Shown here: in pieces, positions 35,290-44,508 of the stretch
Numbering within the stretch: position 1 is the first letter of the stretch
How the letters are laid out: the number at the start of each line of letters is the position of its first letter
Origin: Nocardia sp. NBC_00508
GTDB lineage: Bacteria > Actinomycetota > Actinomycetes > Mycobacteriales > Mycobacteriaceae
Reading direction: 5' to 3'
Length of the DNA: 64,000 nt
Assembly (NCBI RefSeq): GCF_036346875.1
Contig: NZ_CP107852.1
Span: forward strand, 2,914,001 to 2,978,000
Notes under the pieces: generated by a model
What the model saw: only the letters and a program-made list of their open reading frames with translations
Told to the model about the DNA's origin: nothing
The model's database searches: none
Position numbers and translations under genes: made by a program

Positions 35290-36188
35290 CTGGTCCACGC
35301 GAGTCCCGCTTCCGGCGCGTCGGTACGCGCCACGGTGGCGTGGATCAAGCCGTAAGGGCGGTCGTCGGCGTGGTAGACCTCGCCGCGGTTCTCGATGCCG
35401 AAACGAGCCAGGTCGTAGTCGAAGTGGTGCTTGTTCGGCGCGGCGAGCCGGATCTCGGCCAGCACCGGATACGCCGCCAGCGCGGCTTTGCCCATCTCGA
35501 ACAGCGTCTGCTGAAGCGCTTTCGAGTGCAGCGTCGCGAACGTCTCCACCAACCGCTCCCGCACTCCGGCGTAGACCTCGTCCCAGTCGCCGTCGGTATC
35601 GGCGAAGCGCCACTCGGCGATCAGCGAGGTGGCCAGCATCCGGTCGTCGGTCGGCGCGAGCACGGTGAAGTCGTCGGTCAGGAAACCCGCGAACTCCGAC
35701 CCGGTCGACTTCAGGATGGTCAGGTCCTTGACCCCGCCCACGACCCAGACCCGCCGATCTGCGCCTTTACCGGCCACGGTGACCGCCGCCGTGCGCACCT
35801 CGGGTCCCTGGCGCACCCAGGTGTGGTCGTGCTCGACGCCACCGACCGATACCCGCTGCCAGGCGTATTCGTCGACCTCGACGCGCGCGCTGGCCACCGG
35901 CGCGATATCGGCCACGAAGTGCTCGGCCAGCGCCAGTGCGTAGTCCTCGATCGTGCGCAGTCCCGGCTGTTTCGCGAAGGCGTAGGCGGTCTGCTTCTGT
36001 GTGTCGGTGGGCAGTACCTTCGCCTGGTCCCCCGCGACGTACGCGTCGGCGAAATCGCCACGCAGCACCGTGGAGACGTTCACGTCACGGATCTCGTGCC
36101 GCGTGCTCTGCCGGTAGATCCGGACGATCCGATTCTCCGCCTTGCCGTATCGGTGGTCCGCCAGCACGATCGGCCCGCTCAGTTCCAT
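35286..36188 (-). CDS. Urate oxidase (uricase)
   Basis: A 300-residue cofactor-free T-fold enzyme that converts urate to 5-hydroxyisourate. Landmarks are YGKAENRIVRIYR, the active-site Thr region VLPTDTQKQTAY, the ILKSTGSEFAGF uricase signature and NKHHFDYDL near the C-terminus. The ATG at 36188 gives the expected length. The gene lies 8 bp after HIU hydrolase. Confidence 0.95.
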   Translation of the reverse strand: MELSGPIVLADHRYGKAENRIVRIYRQSTRHEIRDVNVSTVLRGDFADAYVAGDQAKVLPTDTQKQTAYAFAKQPGLRTIEDYALALAEHFVADIAPVASARVEVDEYAWQRVSVGGVEHDHTWVRQGPEVRTAAVTVAGKGADRRVWVVGGVKDLTILKSTGSEFAGFLTDDFTVLAPTDDRMLATSLIAEWRFADTDGDWDEVYAGVRERLVETFATLHSKALQQTLFEMGKAALAAYPVLAEIRLAAPNKHHFDYDLARFGIENRGEVYHADDRPYGLIHATVARTDAPEAGLAWTR

Positions 36189-36195
36189 GCTCGGC

Positions 36196-36513
36196 TCAGC
36201 TCCCTCGGTAGGTGGAAAAGGCGAAGGGCGACAACAACAACGGGACGTGGTAGTGCCGCTCCTCGGTGACGACGAACGCGACTGCGACCTCCGGATAGAA
36301 GGTTTCGACCGCACGGCGCGCGAAATAGGCTCCGGTGTCGAACACCAGCCGATATGTTCCGGGTTCGAGTGCTTCGCCCAACGTCCCGATCCGGCCATCC
36401 GCGTCGGTTTCGCCCGAATCGAGCTGCCGCCCCTGCTGATACAGCGTCACGGCGACGCCCGCGGCGGGTGCGCCGCGTACCGCGTCCAATACATGGGTGC
36501 TCAGCGTGCTCAT
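36196..36513 (-). CDS. uraH: 5-hydroxyisourate hydrolase (transthyretin-like)
   Basis: A 105-residue protein, normal for the family. The two signatures are STHVLDAVRGAPAAG at the N-terminus and YHVPLLLSPFAFSTYRGS at the C-terminus, where YRGS is the hallmark of HIUases as opposed to transthyretin. It hydrolyses the uricase product to OHCU, the substrate of the upstream gene product. Confidence 0.95.
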   Translation of the reverse strand: MSTLSTHVLDAVRGAPAAGVAVTLYQQGRQLDSGETDADGRIGTLGEALEPGTYRLVFDTGAYFARRAVETFYPEVAVAFVVTEERHYHVPLLLSPFAFSTYRGS

Positions 36514-36580
36514 AACTGCGCCTCGCTGGCGCTCGGCTCCGTCATGACCACGAACGTGGCTGTGCTGATCCTTCGCTCGC

Positions 36581-37084
36581 TCATGACCGCTCCGCCAGCA
36601 GCGCGCGCAGCCGGATGCGGTTGATCTTCATCAGTTCTGTTCGCATCACTCGCCTTTCGGTCTCGGGATCATTGCGCAGCCGGGCGGTGAGCAGCGCGAG
36701 CAGCTCCTCGGCCGACTTGCCGCTCGCGCACACCAGGTAGATGTGCCCGAACCGCGCCTCGTAGGCGCGATTGCCTTCGTCGAGCGCAGCGCGGACCGCG
36801 TCGCCCGCGCCCGCCACTCCGGCCTGCTCTCGCGCCGATGTCGCCGAACGCGGCCGCTCCCCGATCCGGGGGTGCCCCGCGAGCGCCAGCTCGAGCTCTG
36901 AGTCAGGCAATCCCGTCAGTGTCGCGTCGGCGGCGTCGAGCAGCGCCTCGACGCTCGGGTACGGACGGCCCGCGACCAGCAACCGCGCGAAGCCCGGCGA
37001 CGAACAGCAACCGAGCACCGCCTGGTACGCCGCCTCGTCGGGCAGCGCGTCGAAGGTCGCGAGTCCAGTCCGCTGCTCCGTCAT
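36581..37084 (-). CDS. uraD: OHCU decarboxylase
   Basis: A 167-residue all-helical enzyme that decarboxylates 2-oxo-4-hydroxy-4-carboxy-5-ureidoimidazoline to (S)-allantoin. Typical motifs are AGHPRIGERP (catalytic His) and ARFGHIYLVCASGKSAEELL. The ATG at 37084 is selected because upstream residues do not match the family. It is the first gene of the minus-strand purine run, divergent from the MobA-like gene at 37224. Confidence 0.93.
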   Translation of the reverse strand: MTEQRTGLATFDALPDEAAYQAVLGCCSSPGFARLLVAGRPYPSVEALLDAADATLTGLPDSELELALAGHPRIGERPRSATSAREQAGVAGAGDAVRAALDEGNRAYEARFGHIYLVCASGKSAEELLALLTARLRNDPETERRVMRTELMKINRIRLRALLAERS

Positions 37085-37223
37085 CCGACCAGCATCGAAT
37101 ACGACCCCGCGGGCCGCCACCGGAACGGGCGACATCACCTTCGGCGTGTCGCCTGCGTGCACGCGGCCTGAGCACCGGTTTCACGCCGTGCGGCGCAGAC
37201 CGCCCGGTATTACCGTCATAGCC

Positions 37224-37820
37224 ATGGCTGACCATGATCGCCCGGCTGTCGCAGCCTGCGCGGGTGTCGTTCTCGCCGCCGGCGCGGGGACGCGCTATGG
37301 GCGTCCCAAAGTGCTCGCCGAGGGCGGCGCGTGGCTGCGCGCGACGGTCGCCGCACTGCGCGACGGCGGCTGCGATCCGGTGATCGTCGTCCTCGGCGCG
37401 ACCGGCCCGACGCCGGAGATCGTCGATCTACCGCCGGGCGTGCACCACGTCTGGGCCGCCGACTGGGCCACCGGGCTCAGCGCCGCACTGCGCGCCGGTC
37501 TGATCGCCGCGGCCCGCACACCCGCGCGCTACGCCGTGATCATGCCGGTGGACACCCCCGATGTCGGCGCCGACGTAGTCGCCCGAGTCGTCGACGCCGC
37601 GCTGGCCGCACCGAGCGGCCTCGCACGTGCTGTGTTCTACAACACACCGGGACACCCCGTTGTTATCGCACACAAGCATTGGAACGCGGTTTGTCAGGAA
37701 GCCGTAGGAGATTCCGGAGCTCGCACCTATTTGACCGGCAGAAACGATATGGTGTGCGTCACGTGCGACGATTTGGCGACGGGGATCGATCGTGACTTTC
37801 CGGCCACGACCGCACGGTGA
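37224..37820 (+). CDS. MobA-like nucleotidyltransferase (molybdenum cofactor maturation)
   Basis: A 198-residue Rossmann-like nucleotidyltransferase with the N-terminal GVVLAAGAGTRYGRPKVLAEG loop and a metal-binding MPVDTPDV. It belongs to the MocA/MobA group that attaches CTP or GTP to molybdopterin for xanthine dehydrogenase-type enzymes. It is paired with XdhC 13 bp downstream and divergent from the urate genes, so it most likely equips the window's xanthine dehydrogenase. Confidence 0.85.
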   Translation: MADHDRPAVAACAGVVLAAGAGTRYGRPKVLAEGGAWLRATVAALRDGGCDPVIVVLGATGPTPEIVDLPPGVHHVWAADWATGLSAALRAGLIAAARTPARYAVIMPVDTPDVGADVVARVVDAALAAPSGLARAVFYNTPGHPVVIAHKHWNAVCQEAVGDSGARTYLTGRNDMVCVTCDDLATGIDRDFPATTAR

Positions 37821-37833
37821 TCGGAGCTAGCTG

Positions 37834-38871
37834 ATGCGGGACATCGTCGACGACCTATTGCGGGTGTGGTATTCGGGCCGGACCGGTGGGCTGGCCACCA
37901 TAGTGCGCACGGTGGGTTCCGCCCCGTTACCGGTGGGCTCGGCGATGCTGGTCGACCCGGACGGCGGCGTGTACGGATCGGTCGCCGCGGGCGGGCTGGA
38001 AGATATCGCGTACGAGGCCGTGCTCCAGGCCGCGCGCACCGGCCAGCGCGTGCTGAACCGCTACGGCGTGACCAGCGGCTTCGAGGCGGGTGGGAACGCC
38101 GAGGGGATGATGGACGTCTTCACCGAACCGTTCTCCCGAAGACACTTCCCGGAGTTCCCGGATGTAGCCGCCGAGATCGCGGCGCACCGCAGGGTCACCG
38201 TCTTCACGGTGGTCTGGAACTCCGACCCCGACCTGATCGGCCAGCACCTGATCACCGATCGCAGGCACCCCACCGAACTGGTCGCATTACCGGATTCGGA
38301 CGTATTCGTCGCCTCGTTCGCCCCGCCGCCGCGCCTGATCATCTTCGGCGCCAACTCCTTCGCCGCCGCCCTCACCGTGCAGGCCAGGCTGCTCGGCTAC
38401 CGCGTGACGATCTGCGACTCGCGCCCCAATTTTGCTACGCCGGAATCGTTTCCGGGAGCGGAGGTGGTGGTCGACTGGCCGCACCGCTATCTCAACATCC
38501 TCTCCGCTGCCGGTGAAATCGATAGCAGCACCGCCATCGTCGTACTCTCGCACGATCCCGCCTTCGAGATTCCGCTGCTCACCGTGGCACTGCGACTACC
38601 CGAGCTCGGGTACCTCGGCGCGATGGGCACACGCCAGGTGCATATCCGGCGCATCGAAGATCTCCGGGCAGGCGGTTTCGGCGACGAGACGCTTGCCCGG
38701 CTGCATTCGCCCGCCGGGTTCGATATCGGGGCGCGCACCGCCCCGGAACTGGCCGTATCGATCGCGGCCGAACTCCTCGCGGTGCGCGCCGCACAACCGG
38801 CGCGACCGATCGACCCCTACAGCGGCGAGTTCCCGGTCACGCCGAAAACCGCTGTGGGGCTCGGGATCTAA
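37834..38871 (+). CDS. XdhC/CoxI family molybdenum cofactor chaperone
   Basis: A 345-residue protein with an N-terminal XdhC domain (ATIVRTVGSAPLPVGSAMLV) and a C-terminal Rossmann domain (RLIIFGANSFAAALTVQARLLG; YLGAMGTRQVHIRR). XdhC proteins bind sulfurated cofactor and insert it into xanthine dehydrogenase. The usual GSVSGGCVEG loop reads GSVAAGGLED here, so its conserved cysteine is absent. Its position next to the MobA-like gene supports an XDH role. Confidence 0.9.
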   Translation: MRDIVDDLLRVWYSGRTGGLATIVRTVGSAPLPVGSAMLVDPDGGVYGSVAAGGLEDIAYEAVLQAARTGQRVLNRYGVTSGFEAGGNAEGMMDVFTEPFSRRHFPEFPDVAAEIAAHRRVTVFTVVWNSDPDLIGQHLITDRRHPTELVALPDSDVFVASFAPPPRLIIFGANSFAAALTVQARLLGYRVTICDSRPNFATPESFPGAEVVVDWPHRYLNILSAAGEIDSSTAIVVLSHDPAFEIPLLTVALRLPELGYLGAMGTRQVHIRRIEDLRAGGFGDETLARLHSPAGFDIGARTAPELAVSIAAELLAVRAAQPARPIDPYSGEFPVTPKTAVGLGI

Positions 38872-39960
38872 TTACTTCAGGCCGGGGTTCTCGGCATACA
38901 CCTCGCGCAGCACGGACAGGTCGAACAACTGCTCGGCCTTGATATCGATCTCGGCGGTACGCAGCGCGGCGATATTCTGCTCGATCAGCGCGTCGGTCAT
39001 CGTGAGCAGGCCGTTGGCGGCCGTATCCGGCGAGACCACCAGATCGTTTTGCGCGATGGCCTCTTTCGTCTGCTCGGCCAGATCGAGCTTCTGATCCTTG
39101 CCGTACACCTCGACCGCGAGCCGGGCCGACTCGGCCGGGTCGGCGACCGCGTCCTTCCAGCCCTTGATCTCGGCGACCAAGAATGCCTTCAGTTTGTCGC
39201 GCTCTTTGTCGATGGTGGACTGCGCGACCGTCAGCGTCTCGGCGACGAACGGCAGGTTGAAGTCGGCGAAGAGAAAGTGGGTGTTCTGGAAACCTTTGGC
39301 GGCCAACGTAATCGGCTCATTGGTCACATAACTGACCCACCCGTCGACCTCGCCGTTGGCCAGCGGGGTGGGATCGAACTGCGCGGGCACGACAGTGACG
39401 TCGCTCGGCTTCAACCCGTTGGCGGTGAGCAGTGCGTTGAAGATCAGCTGATTGGTGTCCTGCACACCGATCTTGCGCCCCTTCATCTCCTGCGGCGTCC
39501 GGATCGGCTTGGCCGCGGAGCTGACGATCGCGAACGGGTTCTTCTGGTAGGTGGTCCCGACGATCTTCGCGGGCAGGCCCTCCAGGACCGCCGGTGCGGT
39601 GGTCTGCGGCGCGGACAGACCGATCCACACCTTTCCCGTATCCAGCCCCGCTTCCACCGAGGTGCTCGCCGCGCCGCCCGCGATGAGGTCGACCGAACCG
39701 AACCCGGCCTCCTTGAAATAGCCTTTCGCGTCGGCGAAGTACTCGCCTGCGAATTCGATGTTCTTCAGCCAGGACAGCTGCACCGCGACCTTTCCGTACT
39801 TCGAGCCGTCCGGGGTCGAGCCGCCCGAGGGATCGCCCGACTCACCGCCGCAGGCGGCCAGCGCCCCCGCGCCGCCGAGCACGGCCGCCGTGAGCGAGGA
39901 GTAACGGAGAAAGGTGCGCCGGTTCAGGTGCCCGAACGTAGAGCGTTGCACGGGTGTCAT
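38872..39960 (-). CDS. ABC importer substrate-binding lipoprotein (NMT1/SsuA type)
   Basis: A 362-residue protein with an RR-containing signal (LNRRTFLRYSS) and a lipobox LAAC, so it is anchored outside the membrane. The mature part is of the NMT1/THI5/SsuA family (VQLSWLKNIEFAGEYFADAKGYF; LIAGGAASTSVEAGLDTG), which binds aromatic or heterocyclic molecules such as pyrimidine precursors, sulfonates or purines. It converges closely on XdhC, and the purine cluster nearby suggests a purine-related ligand; this is inference. Confidence 0.9.
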   Translation of the reverse strand: MTPVQRSTFGHLNRRTFLRYSSLTAAVLGGAGALAACGGESGDPSGGSTPDGSKYGKVAVQLSWLKNIEFAGEYFADAKGYFKEAGFGSVDLIAGGAASTSVEAGLDTGKVWIGLSAPQTTAPAVLEGLPAKIVGTTYQKNPFAIVSSAAKPIRTPQEMKGRKIGVQDTNQLIFNALLTANGLKPSDVTVVPAQFDPTPLANGEVDGWVSYVTNEPITLAAKGFQNTHFLFADFNLPFVAETLTVAQSTIDKERDKLKAFLVAEIKGWKDAVADPAESARLAVEVYGKDQKLDLAEQTKEAIAQNDLVVSPDTAANGLLTMTDALIEQNIAALRTAEIDIKAEQLFDLSVLREVYAENPGLK

Positions 39961-40047
39961 GGGCCGAATCTAAGTGGAGCGCGTTGCATTTTCTTTACTT
40001 TGACGTTCCGAGCGTGGATTCGCGTGAATTTCGCCGGCGGACCGCGG

Positions 40048-40845
40048 TCAGTATCGTCCCGCCTCCGGCCCGAAGCGGGCGAGCACCAGATTCTCGATCA
40101 CGCCGACGATCGCGTAGAGCACGACCGAGACCAGCGTGACGATGACGATCGAGGCCCACAACTTGCTGTACTGGAAGGTCGGGATGGCCCGGATCAGGCT
40201 GGCGCCCAGCCCGGTGCCGCTGCCGAGCCACTCCCCCAGCAGCGCGCCGATCAGCGCGCCGGGCACCGAGATCCGCGCGGCGGCGAACACCGAGGGCAGT
40301 GCCGCGGGCACCGCGACCATGCGCAACCCGGTCCACCGGGATCCGCCGTAGGCGGCCACCAGCTCCAGCGCCTGCCGCGGCGCGTTGCGCAGTCCCGCCA
40401 TGATCATGACCAGGGCGGGAAAGAACACCACGATGGCGGCGAGCACGGCGACCCCGGCCAAGCCACGGCCGAAGACCAGCACGATGATCGGGGTCAACGC
40501 CACCAGCGGCACCGAGCGCAGCAGCAGCGCCACCGGCAGGAAGGTCTGCTCGACCGCGGCGAACGACACGAACAACGCGGCGACCACCAGCGCGGCGAGC
40601 ATGCCCGCGGCGAACCCGATGGCCGCGTCCCGCAGGGTGATCTGCAGATCGTCGAGGATCGCCTGACGCGCGGTGCCCGCGTTGGGCGCTGTCACCAGGT
40701 AGGTCCAGATATCGCCGGGTGTCTTGCCGACCCGAGGGCCGACCTGCGGGAACGCCTTCAGGAAGACGTACCAGATCACCAGCATCAGCAGGAGCGAAGT
40801 AGCCAGCGGGAACAGGAACCGCCCGATTCGCCGCAGCAGGTTCAT
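40048..40845 (-). CDS. ABC transporter permease 2 (SsuC/ThiX type)
   Basis: A 265-residue inner-membrane permease with six helices and the EAA loop (AYGGSRWTGLRMVAVPAALP) that contacts the ATPase. It is similar in plan to the permease at 40871. Two permease genes instead of one suggest a heterodimeric channel. Confidence 0.9.
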   Translation of the reverse strand: MNLLRRIGRFLFPLATSLLLMLVIWYVFLKAFPQVGPRVGKTPGDIWTYLVTAPNAGTARQAILDDLQITLRDAAIGFAAGMLAALVVAALFVSFAAVEQTFLPVALLLRSVPLVALTPIIVLVFGRGLAGVAVLAAIVVFFPALVMIMAGLRNAPRQALELVAAYGGSRWTGLRMVAVPAALPSVFAAARISVPGALIGALLGEWLGSGTGLGASLIRAIPTFQYSKLWASIVIVTLVSVVLYAIVGVIENLVLARFGPEAGRY

Positions 40846-40870
40846 CGTGCCGCCTCCGCATCGATCGTCG

Positions 40871-41617
40871 TCATCGCGCCTCCTGCGCGGTCCACGGAGC
40901 GACCAGCCGGGCCGCCAGCGCCACCAGCGCGTAGCCGAGTCCGGCCAACGCCGCCGCGGCCAGCGCCATGCCCCAGGTGCGCGGCACGTTGTAGGCGGTT
41001 TGGGCGGCGGTCAGCGCCACCCCGATGCCGCTGTCCACGCCGCCGAGGTATTCGCCGATGATGGCCCCGAGCACCGCCGACGGCGCGGCGATCTTCAGGG
41101 CCGCGAAGGTGCTCGGCAGCGCCGAGATCGCCTGCACCCGATAGAGCTGCTGCCAGCGTCCGCCGCCGTAGGCGCGTACCAGGTCCAGGCTGGTGCGGTC
41201 GGCCGAGCGCAATCCGACGACGGTGCCGACCATCGTGGTGAAGAAGCAGTACATCGCCGCGAGGAACACGGTCGGGGTGCGTCCGCCGAAGACGACCAGG
41301 ATGATCGGGCCCAGCGCGAGCAGCGGCGTGCAGTAGCTCAGGATCGCCAGCTGGGTGGCCAGCGATTCGATCGGCGGGACGAGCACGATCAAGACGGCCA
41401 GCGCGATGGCCAGCCCGTTACCCCAGACGAACCCCTGCAACGCACCGAGCGCGGTGATCTGGAAATTGGGCCCGTACAAGCCCCATCCGTCGGTGTAAAT
41501 GGTGTGCAGCACTCGCCATGGGCTGGGTATGGTGCCGCCCGCGACCTCGAACGCCGCGAGAATCCACCACGCCGCCACCAGCCCGAGCACGCCGAGCACA
41601 CCGCCGTAACGCTTCAT
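40871..41617 (-). CDS. ABC transporter permease 1 (SsuC/ThiX type)
   Basis: A 248-residue permease with six helices and the loop AYGGGRWQQLYRVQAISALP. The ATG at 41617 follows GGGAGGAG; an upstream ATG would add an unlikely hydrophilic extension. It lies between the ATPase and permease 2 genes. Confidence 0.9.
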   Translation of the reverse strand: MKRYGGVLGVLGLVAAWWILAAFEVAGGTIPSPWRVLHTIYTDGWGLYGPNFQITALGALQGFVWGNGLAIALAVLIVLVPPIESLATQLAILSYCTPLLALGPIILVVFGGRTPTVFLAAMYCFFTTMVGTVVGLRSADRTSLDLVRAYGGGRWQQLYRVQAISALPSTFAALKIAAPSAVLGAIIGEYLGGVDSGIGVALTAAQTAYNVPRTWGMALAAAALAGLGYALVALAARLVAPWTAQEAR

Positions 41618-41741
41618 GACGCTCCTCCCGCTCGCCGGATGCACCGCGCGAGCGGGTGACGCCGCACCGACTGCATGTGCGTGCTGACCCGATGCCATCC
41701 CGGCTTCCGATGGCGCAGACAGCGCCACGAACCGCGCCCAT

Positions 41742-42545
41742 TCACGCCACGCCCCCTTTACCCGACTTCCCGAACAGCAGTTCCGACAGGTAGTCGTGCA
41801 CCTTGTGGAATTCCGGAGTTCGCATCATCTCCGGCAGCCGCGGGCGCGGCAGGTCGATCTCGACCAGCTCCAGCACCCGGCCCGGCCGCGGGCTCAGCAC
41901 CGCCACCACGTCGGACAGGAACACCGCCTCCGCGATGCCGTGCGTGACCATCAGCGTGGTCGCGGGCTTCTCGGTCCAGATCCGCAGCAACTCCAGATTG
42001 AGCCGCTGTCTGGTCATGTCGTCCAGGGCGCCGAACGGTTCGTCCAGCAGCAGCACGGTCGGTTTCACCACCAGCGCCCGCGCGATCGAGACCCGCTGGC
42101 GCATACCGCCGGAGAGCTGCGCGGGTTTGGCCTTCTCGAAGCCGTCCAGCCCGACCAGCCGGATCAGGTCGGCGATCTGACCCGGCTCCGGTGTCATCCC
42201 GGCGACCTGGAGCGGCAGTTCGATATTCGACTCCACCGACCGCCACGGCAGCAGTGCCGCATCCTGGAACGCGATGCCCAGTTCGTGGTGGCCGCGCAAT
42301 TCGGCGGGCGTCTCGCCGTTGATCAGCGCCTGGCCCGCGGTCGGTGTCTCCAGACCGGCGAGGATACGCAGCACCGTGGACTTGCCGCAGCCGGAAGGGC
42401 CGAGCAGCGACAGGAACGCGCCCTGCTCGGTGTGCAGATCCACGGAATCCAGCGCCTGGACCGTTTTCCGCCCCACCCGGAAGGTCTTGGTCAGTCCGCT
42501 GATATGGATTCCGGTCCCCCCAGCGGTGCTGCTTTCCGTGCTCAT
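41742..42545 (-). CDS. ABC transporter ATP-binding protein (SsuB/TauB type)
   Basis: A 267-residue ATPase with Walker [11 protein letters not shown]-loop FQDAALLPW, signature LSGGMRQR, Walker [13 protein letters not shown] and switch His (VTHGIAEA). It is the first gene of the importer operon and powers the two permeases downstream. The ATG at 42545 is preferred; an upstream ATG lacks support. Confidence 0.93.
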   Translation of the reverse strand: MSTESSTAGGTGIHISGLTKTFRVGRKTVQALDSVDLHTEQGAFLSLLGPSGCGKSTVLRILAGLETPTAGQALINGETPAELRGHHELGIAFQDAALLPWRSVESNIELPLQVAGMTPEPGQIADLIRLVGLDGFEKAKPAQLSGGMRQRVSIARALVVKPTVLLLDEPFGALDDMTRQRLNLELLRIWTEKPATTLMVTHGIAEAVFLSDVVAVLSPRPGRVLELVEIDLPRPRLPEMMRTPEFHKVHDYLSELLFGKSGKGGVA

Positions 42546-42913
42546 GACGGTCACCCTAGGAGCACCTGGTTGCGCGGATATTGCGAATGGCGTTGTCAGA
42601 TTGCGCAATCGTTACGGTGCGCACCGAGGCCGCCGCGCGGATTTCGAATCGCGGCGATCCGATGCGGATGAGATGCGGCCCCGCGCTGGTTGCACGACAG
42701 GTGAACCCGATCATCACGCTGCTCGACGCCGAGCTGCACATCGCGGGCTCGGAGATTCTCTGGCGCGAGGTGATCGGCAACGGCTTCGGCCTGGCCTCGG
42801 CGATCGGCGGCATGCGGCGACGGGTCTGGGCCTGGCCGATCGGCCCCGGCGAGGAGAACGTTCGACGACCGATATCGGTCGCGGCGCCGGAGTGACCCCG
42901 AAAAGGGCTGCTG
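42546..42913. other. Intergenic region, one weak ORF
   Basis: About 370 bases upstream of the importer operon and past the DeoR gene. A plus-strand frame (42581-42895) encodes up to 104 residues including VARQVNPIITLLDAELH, but it has no ribosome binding site and no recognised family, so it is not called as a gene. Confidence 0.35.
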
Positions 42914-43705
42914 TTACACCACGTCGACCCGCACGCCCGCCGCGCGGATGGTCGCGACCGCCGACGGATCGGCGTCGGTGTCGGTCACCAGCAGCTGGAC
43001 CTGTTCGATGCCGCAGATGCGGGCCAGCGCCGTGCGCTGCAGCTTGTCCGCGGTGGCCACCACCAGTATCCGCCCGGAACGTCGCACCATCTCGGTGGTC
43101 ACTCCGGCCTCGTCGATGTGCCTGCACTGGGCGCCGCCTTCGGCGGAGACGGCGTTCACGCCGAGGATGAGGTCGTCGAGCCGCAATTCGGCCAGCGCTC
43201 GTTCGGCCAGCGGCCCATGTAGTTCGTAGGACTCCCGCCGCGCCACGCCGCCGAGCACGATCGTGCGCACGTGCGGCCGCAGCACCATCTCGCCCGCGAT
43301 GTTCAGCGCGTTGGTGACGATGGTCAGCTGCTCGTCACCGGACAATCCGAGGTCGGTCCGTCCGGCCAGCGCCCTGGCCACCGCCGTGGTGGTGGTGCCG
43401 CCGTTCATCCCCACCACCGCGTGGGGATCGATCAGGGCGGCGGCGTGTTCGGCGATGCGCTGCTTGGCTTCGCCGCCGGACTGCCGGTAGCGGGCGGGCA
43501 GGTCGTAGGCCACGGCGGTCGCCACAACACCGCCGTGCGTCCTGGTCGCCAGCTGCTGTTCGGCGAGCGCGGTGAAATCACGACGCACGGTCGCGGCGGA
43601 CACACCGAGCCGCTCGGCGGCTTCCTCCACCGAAAGCCGTCCGGATTCGGCGAGCAGTTCCAGCAACCGGTTCCACCGTTGCGGACGATCGATCGATCCG
43701 GTCAT
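42914..43705 (-). CDS. DeoR/GlpR family sugar-phosphate-responsive repressor
   Basis: A 263-residue regulator with the N-terminal DeoR helix-turn-helix (GRLSVEEAAERLGVSAATVRRDF) and a C-terminal sugar-phosphate isomerase-like domain (GMNGGTTTTAVARAL; VTNALNIAGEM). Members such as AgaR, GatR and GlpR sense phosphorylated sugars. It is one base from the TetR gene (TGA-G-ATG) at the end of the sugar-importer operon, and probably controls that operon and the divergent catabolic genes. Confidence 0.92.
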   Translation of the reverse strand: MTGSIDRPQRWNRLLELLAESGRLSVEEAAERLGVSAATVRRDFTALAEQQLATRTHGGVVATAVAYDLPARYRQSGGEAKQRIAEHAAALIDPHAVVGMNGGTTTTAVARALAGRTDLGLSGDEQLTIVTNALNIAGEMVLRPHVRTIVLGGVARRESYELHGPLAERALAELRLDDLILGVNAVSAEGGAQCRHIDEAGVTTEMVRRSGRILVVATADKLQRTALARICGIEQVQLLVTDTDADPSAVATIRAAGVRVDVV

Positions 43706-43706
43706 C

Positions 43707-44390
43707 TCACACCGCCCCCTCGTGCGGGGGACCGGCCGACGCGAGGCCGGAATTCACGAAAAACGCGATCTCCTCGCAAATCTCGTCGAGACCGAGTGCC
43801 GTATCCGGCGCCGTGCTCTGTACCAATTCCTGGGCAAGGGAATTGACCGCGCCGATCACGGCCAGAGCGAACAGATCGAAACGCCGCCGCGACCCGGCCT
43901 CAGCCTGTCCCACAGCACGTTCGGCCTCGCCGACCAGCAACGCCGACAGCAGGCGGCGCTGTTGCCTGCGCCATTCCTCCACCGCGGCGCTCACGCCGAC
44001 CACCTCGACGTAGCACACTCGGGCTCGGCGCGGGTCGGCACAGGTCACCCCGAGATAGGCGCGAAAACTCGCCACGACGCGGGTGGCCAGCGGCTCGTCC
44101 GCGGTTTCCACGAGCGCGGCGAGTGCGCGGTCCAGGGCCTGCGAGGTGATGCGATTCGCCAGCGCGATGAGCAACGCCTCGCGGCTGCCCATGTCCTCGT
44201 AGAAACTGCGCGTGGAGACATTGGCGAGGGCGCAGAGACGTTCGATGGACGTGGCCGCGTAGCCCTGGGTGCCGAATAGTTCGAGCGCGGCGTCGATCAG
44301 CCGGGTCTGCCGCTGGGCTACCCGTTGTTCCTTGGACAGTCCGCCATAGTGGCGACTGTCCTTGGGTCCGTGATCCCGCCGTGTCACCAT
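43707..44390 (-). CDS. TetR/AcrR family regulator
   Basis: A 227-residue regulator. The helix-turn-helix is IERLCALANVSTRSFYEDM (about residues 49-67). It lies 118 bp after the importer permease gene and 1 bp before the DeoR gene, so it may be co-transcribed with both. Why a sugar operon should contain two unrelated repressors is unclear. Confidence 0.88.
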   Translation of the reverse strand: MVTRRDHGPKDSRHYGGLSKEQRVAQRQTRLIDAALELFGTQGYAATSIERLCALANVSTRSFYEDMGSREALLIALANRITSQALDRALAALVETADEPLATRVVASFRAYLGVTCADPRRARVCYVEVVGVSAAVEEWRRQQRRLLSALLVGEAERAVGQAEAGSRRRFDLFALAVIGAVNSLAQELVQSTAPDTALGLDEICEEIAFFVNSGLASAGPPHEGAV

Positions 44391-44508
44391 TCGATGCTAC
44401 CGTGCGGCAATCGCTGGTCCGCGCCGCGAACGCCGATCCGCGAGGATCCGTTTCGCGCGGTCGCGGGCGTTGGAGCCATGGGCGGCAAGGGATCCGGCCA
44501 TGTCCCGG

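Noticed and set aside
42581..42895. 104-codon plus-strand frame upstream of the ABC ATPase gene
   Set aside because: No ribosome binding site and no recognised family; kept only as a note in the intergenic entry.
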